Part shown: piece by piece, positions 60,061-64,000 of the stretch | Layout of the letters: each line of letters opens with the position of its first letter | How positions within the stretch are numbered: the first letter of the stretch is position 1 | Assembly: GCA_024752435.1 (NCBI GenBank) | Contig: CP103025.1 | Span: 2,418,001-2,482,000, forward strand | Direction of reading: 5' to 3' | Origin: Allantophomopsis cytisporea | Taxonomy: Eukaryota; Ascomycota; Leotiomycetes; Phacidiales; Phacidiaceae | Length of the DNA stretch: 64,000 nucleotides | The notes under the pieces: model-generated | Seen by the model: the letters and a program-made list of their open reading frames with translations, nothing else | The model's database searches: none | Told to the model about the DNA's origin: nothing | Position numbers and translations under genes: made by a program

Positions 60061-63000
60061 TCAATGAACTCGAACATTGCCAACTCTGGCGCCGTTGAAT
60101 TCCTCGGCAGGCCAGCCCTGGTAAGTGGTACCAGCATCGACGATATCACCGGACATGACGAGGGTGTGCTCAAGGAGGCACGAGTCCTCGCCCATAGTAG
60201 CACCACTCAACAATCTGCTTCCAGTGCGGAGGGCACTGCGCGAGCCGACATTGAGGGGATTAAGATCGAACTTGCCGCGGGAGTTGATGTGCGCGACAAG
60301 GGAAGCGTCATCGACAGCGACGCGGTCACCGAGCGTGAGAAGATCTGGCTCGGTGAAGAGGAGAGAAGGCTTGCCGCCAGCGAAGAGCGCGCAGTCCTTA
60401 CCGATGGTAGCACCAAGGGCACGCATGTACATGACCGCGTAGTGTGTGCCCGTCAACATACCGATAATACCAGCCTTTCCGTAGCAGTTACGACGCAGGC
60501 GCTCGATAGTCAAGAGTACCTGCCAGCGCTGGCAGTATGAGCTCTTGTCCCAGTCATAGTTGCCTGCCATTCTGCGGCCCATCAAAGCCCACTTGGAGGC
60601 AATGATGATACCAATGGCGATGATGGCTTGCGCATTAAGGATAACAGCAACGGCTAGACACATGGTGGAGTAAATGGCGAGCGGCTGCCACCATCCGTGC
60701 TCGTAGGCGTGAGGAGCCAGGTCAACGATCCAGGACATCAATTGAACACCAGAGACAGTAGCAACGTTCCAGTAAACAGAGATGAAGATGTTGGTGAAGG
60801 TGCTGTAGAGGAAGATGGAGAAGACGCCGAGGACGTAGTAACTGGCCTTGCCTTCGTAAAAAGCACGACCGAATGGGTTGAGAGCGGATTCTTCATCGAC
60901 GCTGGAATCTTCTTGCACTTGGCGCTCGCGAATAGATTCGCAGATCTTGTTGCCACATGAGTTGCAGATCGTAGACATGGACTCATTAGATCGCTTCTCT
61001 TTGATGATATCATCGTCCGAGTAAGAGTTGTAGGAAGAGGGAGTGTGCATGCCATCTGGGGCAGTCAAGCAGACTGCTCCACCGCCCTTGTTACCAACCC
61101 AGACGGTATCCTTTGCATAATGGTGATTACGTTTAGCCAATGCACCAGAACCAAGAACAACACGTTCGCCAAGAGTAGCTCCGGGAAGAAGAACACATCT
61201 ATCAGCAACCATGCAGTTCGCGCCAATCTTGACCATCTCACTGCCCGTTCCATCAGATGTCACAATGTGGGAACGAGAACCGAAGACAACATTGTCACCA
61301 ACGTCGACAAAGTCAAAGTCTTGAATACTTGGGCCACTTCCAGGCCAGTAAACACGACGACCGACCTTACCACCAAGAGCTCGGACAGCCATGGAGGTGG
61401 ATTCGTAGTGGGAGCCGAAGTGTTCTGTGAACTTGCTGAGGTCGCCACCAGGGAGGAGAGTAGACATGAGGTTCTGGCGGAACTTCTGGAGTTGACTGCG
61501 ACCCTTGTTTGGACCGGTCTTGATCTTGCCAAAAGCGAGGTCCAATACACGCTTGATGGCAACAGCAAGCATGAAGTATACGACTACTCCCACGGTTGCG
61601 CCCAACACACGAGCCAAGTAATGGTATCCAACTCGGGTTGGAGAGGCAAACCACTTGATAACGGAACGGACCATGCTCTTGGAGGCAGAAGGTTCTTGTA
61701 CAACGAGACCAACGAGACCCGCCATCCATGGAACGATGGAAACGAATCTGACAGCAAGCACTGTCGGAATAGTGAAGATGTTCCAGATGAAGTGAGGCTT
61801 TGGAACCTTGCTGGAGGAAAGGTCTCGGTTGGCCTCGGTAGCGTCCTGCATCTCCCAGCTGGAAGAGTTTGGTCCAATGCAAGTATCGGCTGGCATGAAA
61901 GTACCTGGAGCAATGAAAGACTTGAGCCCCACACTGCTTCGAGCACCGATTTGAATTTTGCCGAGATACATGGAAGTATTGCGCTCAACACCGAATGGTC
62001 TGATGACGCAACGATCGAGGGTTACATCGCTGTCGATCTCGATAAGGTCATACTCGCCCATAAGAGTGCCCTTGTCGATGCTGACACGGTAACTGATGCG
62101 GGCACCAAGAAGTCGATAATACAAGACACGAGTCCAGTTGAAGTGGTTGAAAATTCCCTGTTCAAAATTAGCATTTCAATAGACCACTCCGATGAGGGAT
62201 AATCATACCTTGCCACCAACAGTGAGGCACTTCTCGACAAACCACCATCTGGTGTGGTAAGGACCCCACATTGGATACAGACCCTCTCTGTAGCGACCAA
62301 TAATCAACCACTTGCAGAGGATGGCGAAGATAGGCGCGACGATGGATGTGACGATAGCGGCAATCCAGATAGAGATAACCAAGAACACGAAGCGATCATA
62401 AATCTTAGTCTGACCTGGGAAGACCTTGAGCATAGAACTAAGAGAGTATAAAAGAACAGTCCAGGATAATGCACGGCGCATAGGATACAACAAGCCGATA
62501 GGAATGAGCTGGAGGACGAGGAGGAATGGGTTCGTAGAGCTGTAGGTCTTCTCACAACCAGGCAATGGGACCTGTGCCATGTTCTTCATCTCTTCCATCT
62601 CGCTCTTGTTTGGCATGTTCTGCTCAACCAAAGTTGTAAGACTGATCAGAGAGCTGTTGGTGAACAAGTCACCAATTGGCAGGCGGACCTGGAACTCCTT
62701 TCGGATTAACGATAGAAGTCGACCAGCCTTCAAACTGTCACCTCCCATCTCGAAGAAATCGGAGTCAGCTGCCAGATCTGCTTGCGTACAAGCAAGAAGA
62801 TCAGCGAAGATCTCACGAAGCTTGCGCTCAGGTCCAGAGACACCTTCCGGAACCTCGTCCTTGTTTGCTGCCTTGACGATCTCGTCAAGTCTTTCCTCAT
62901 CCATAGTACCATCTGCACGGATAGGGAGGGGCTCCTCGATAACCTTAACGTGAGTTGGAACAAGGTAGCCGTCAAGCTGCTGCTTCATGTTTGACTTTAG

Positions 63001-64000
63001 GTTCTGGATGACAAAGTCCGGAATGCTGAATGACACTCCATCAGACTTTGGAGCCAGGATGACTTCTGGGAGATCATCAACATGACTTCGGCAGACGTAA
63101 CCATCGAGTGTATCGCCAAGTTCGGACTTGACTACCGCAAGGACAGCATCAAGGTCGATCTTACATGGCTGTTTGGCAATCTTGAGTGTCAATGGAGAGT
63201 TGACTGGAGGGCACGTTGCTTCAAAATGTCTGCTACCAAGAGTCATGTCATCAGAGACAGGCTCGAAGTCGAGACGCTCACCAAGCTTTACACGAAGGAT
63301 CTTGTTGTTTCCCTTGGGAAGGCCGTCCATGTAAACAATAACAAATGGCCACTTGACAGAGTGCAGAGAAGACTTGGTAGCCTCGTGAAGTTCTCGCAGG
63401 TCTGCTCTTGGCTTTCCAGGCGGAGTAACAAGGACTACACCAACGACTTCTTGAAGAACATCGTGTGGTGCAGAGAACACCAAGGTCTCAGACACTCTCT
63501 CGAAGATGGGCGAGTTAGGATCTTGCGCAGCAATCATGATAGCTTCCTCGACCTCGAAAGGAGAAATAAGTTCACCACCACGGTTGATGACTTCCTTGCT
63601 TCGACCGGTGATGTAGAGATAGCCATCTTGATCAAGATATCCCATATCGCCAGTATCAAACCAGCCATTGCTGTTGAATGGAGTAGTATCGTACTCTCCA
63701 GTTGGTTTAAGGTATCCGGGGAAGACAGGCGAACCACGGACATGAATGCGACCGACGACACCCTCAGGTGAAGCGTTATCATTGCCGTCGAGGATGGCAA
63801 TTTCTGGACCAACACTGACACCGGATGTTCCGGAACGCTCCAGCTTGTAATCAAGAGGTGGGGTAGAGATTGGCATGCATTCAGTCATGCCATAACTGGG
63901 AAGGACAATGCAATTGAAAGTGTCGCGGATTTGAATGGCCAGGGATGGAAGAAGACCACCGGCGGCATTACACACGAGCCTAATCTGACTTCGCGCCAAG
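60061..64000 (-). CDS. Pls/PosA-type NRPS-like synthetase, 3' part (A-T-membrane-beta-helix)
   Basis: Partial: the 5' end lies beyond the right edge. Minus-strand exons 63999-62209 and 62157-60061 give the last 1296 residues. Order: C-terminal part of an adenylation domain (YGMTECMP core A5, WFDTGDMGYLDQDG A7, ITGRSKEVINRGGE A8, LPKGNNKILR with the A10 lysine); a thiolation domain with the phosphopantetheine serine in FFEMGGDSLKAGRLL; membrane helices (LLVLQLIPIGLLYP, FVFLVISIWIAAIVTSIVAP); RYREGLYPMWGPYHTRWWFV; then two hexapeptide-repeat (left-handed beta-helix) acyltransferase-like segments separated by further membrane helices. No condensation or thioesterase domain of the normal kind is seen. 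This order is that of the Pls/PosA group, whose founding member makes epsilon-poly-L-lysine in Streptomyces. The substrate here cannot be told from the visible part. Confidence 0.85.

Noticed and set aside
61045..62202. 385-codon plus-strand open frame
   Set aside because: Antisense shadow of the Pls-like synthetase, whose coding strand and domain motifs are clear.

Overview
The window is a stretch of a filamentous ascomycete (Pezizomycotina) nuclear chromosome. Most genes are broken by short introns (about 44-75 nt) with GTAAGT/GTGAGT-type donors. Gene content is purely eukaryotic: RhoGAP, mitochondrial carrier, eS10, SWR1, a complex I subunit, a Munc13-like protein. Intergenic spaces are long and rich in A/T and microsatellites. 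A leotiomycete such as a Sclerotiniaceae relative is my best guess, but that is inference from overall look, not a search.

Left part (1-20.2 kb), dense housekeeping: a Sac7/Bag7-like RhoGAP (+), glutathione-dependent formaldehyde dehydrogenase SFA1 (+), a mitochondrial carrier (-), a GT8 glycosyltransferase (+), ribosomal protein S10 (-) sharing a 0.4 kb promoter with SDE2 (+), mitochondrial aspartate aminotransferase (-) divergent from nicotinamide riboside kinase (+).

Middle (20.2-45.2 kb), sparse: a 3.8 kb AT-rich gap with an A32 tract and a decayed coding island; an ammonium transporter (-) with Glu at the first twin-His site (Mep1/Mep3-like); an 8.8 kb gene desert with microsatellites and a second decayed island; a Munc13/Ync13-like membrane-traffic protein (-); and a 6.6 kb desert ending in a SCOC-type short coiled-coil protein (+).

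Right part (45.2-64 kb): a conserved hypothetical nuclear-looking protein (-), complex I subunit NDUFB8 (-) sharing a 367 bp promoter with the SWR1 remodeller ATPase (+), a five-exon small secreted cysteine-rich protein gene (-) reconstructed here from splice signals, a dienelactone hydrolase (-), and the 3' two thirds of a Pls/PosA-type NRPS-like enzyme (-) that runs off the right edge.

Most notable: the Pls/PosA-like A-T-membrane synthetase; the hidden cysteine-rich secreted gene at 56.6-57.0 kb; a 3-nt microexon next to a 10-nt exon in the aspartate aminotransferase gene; and an intron that splits the start codon of the S10 gene.
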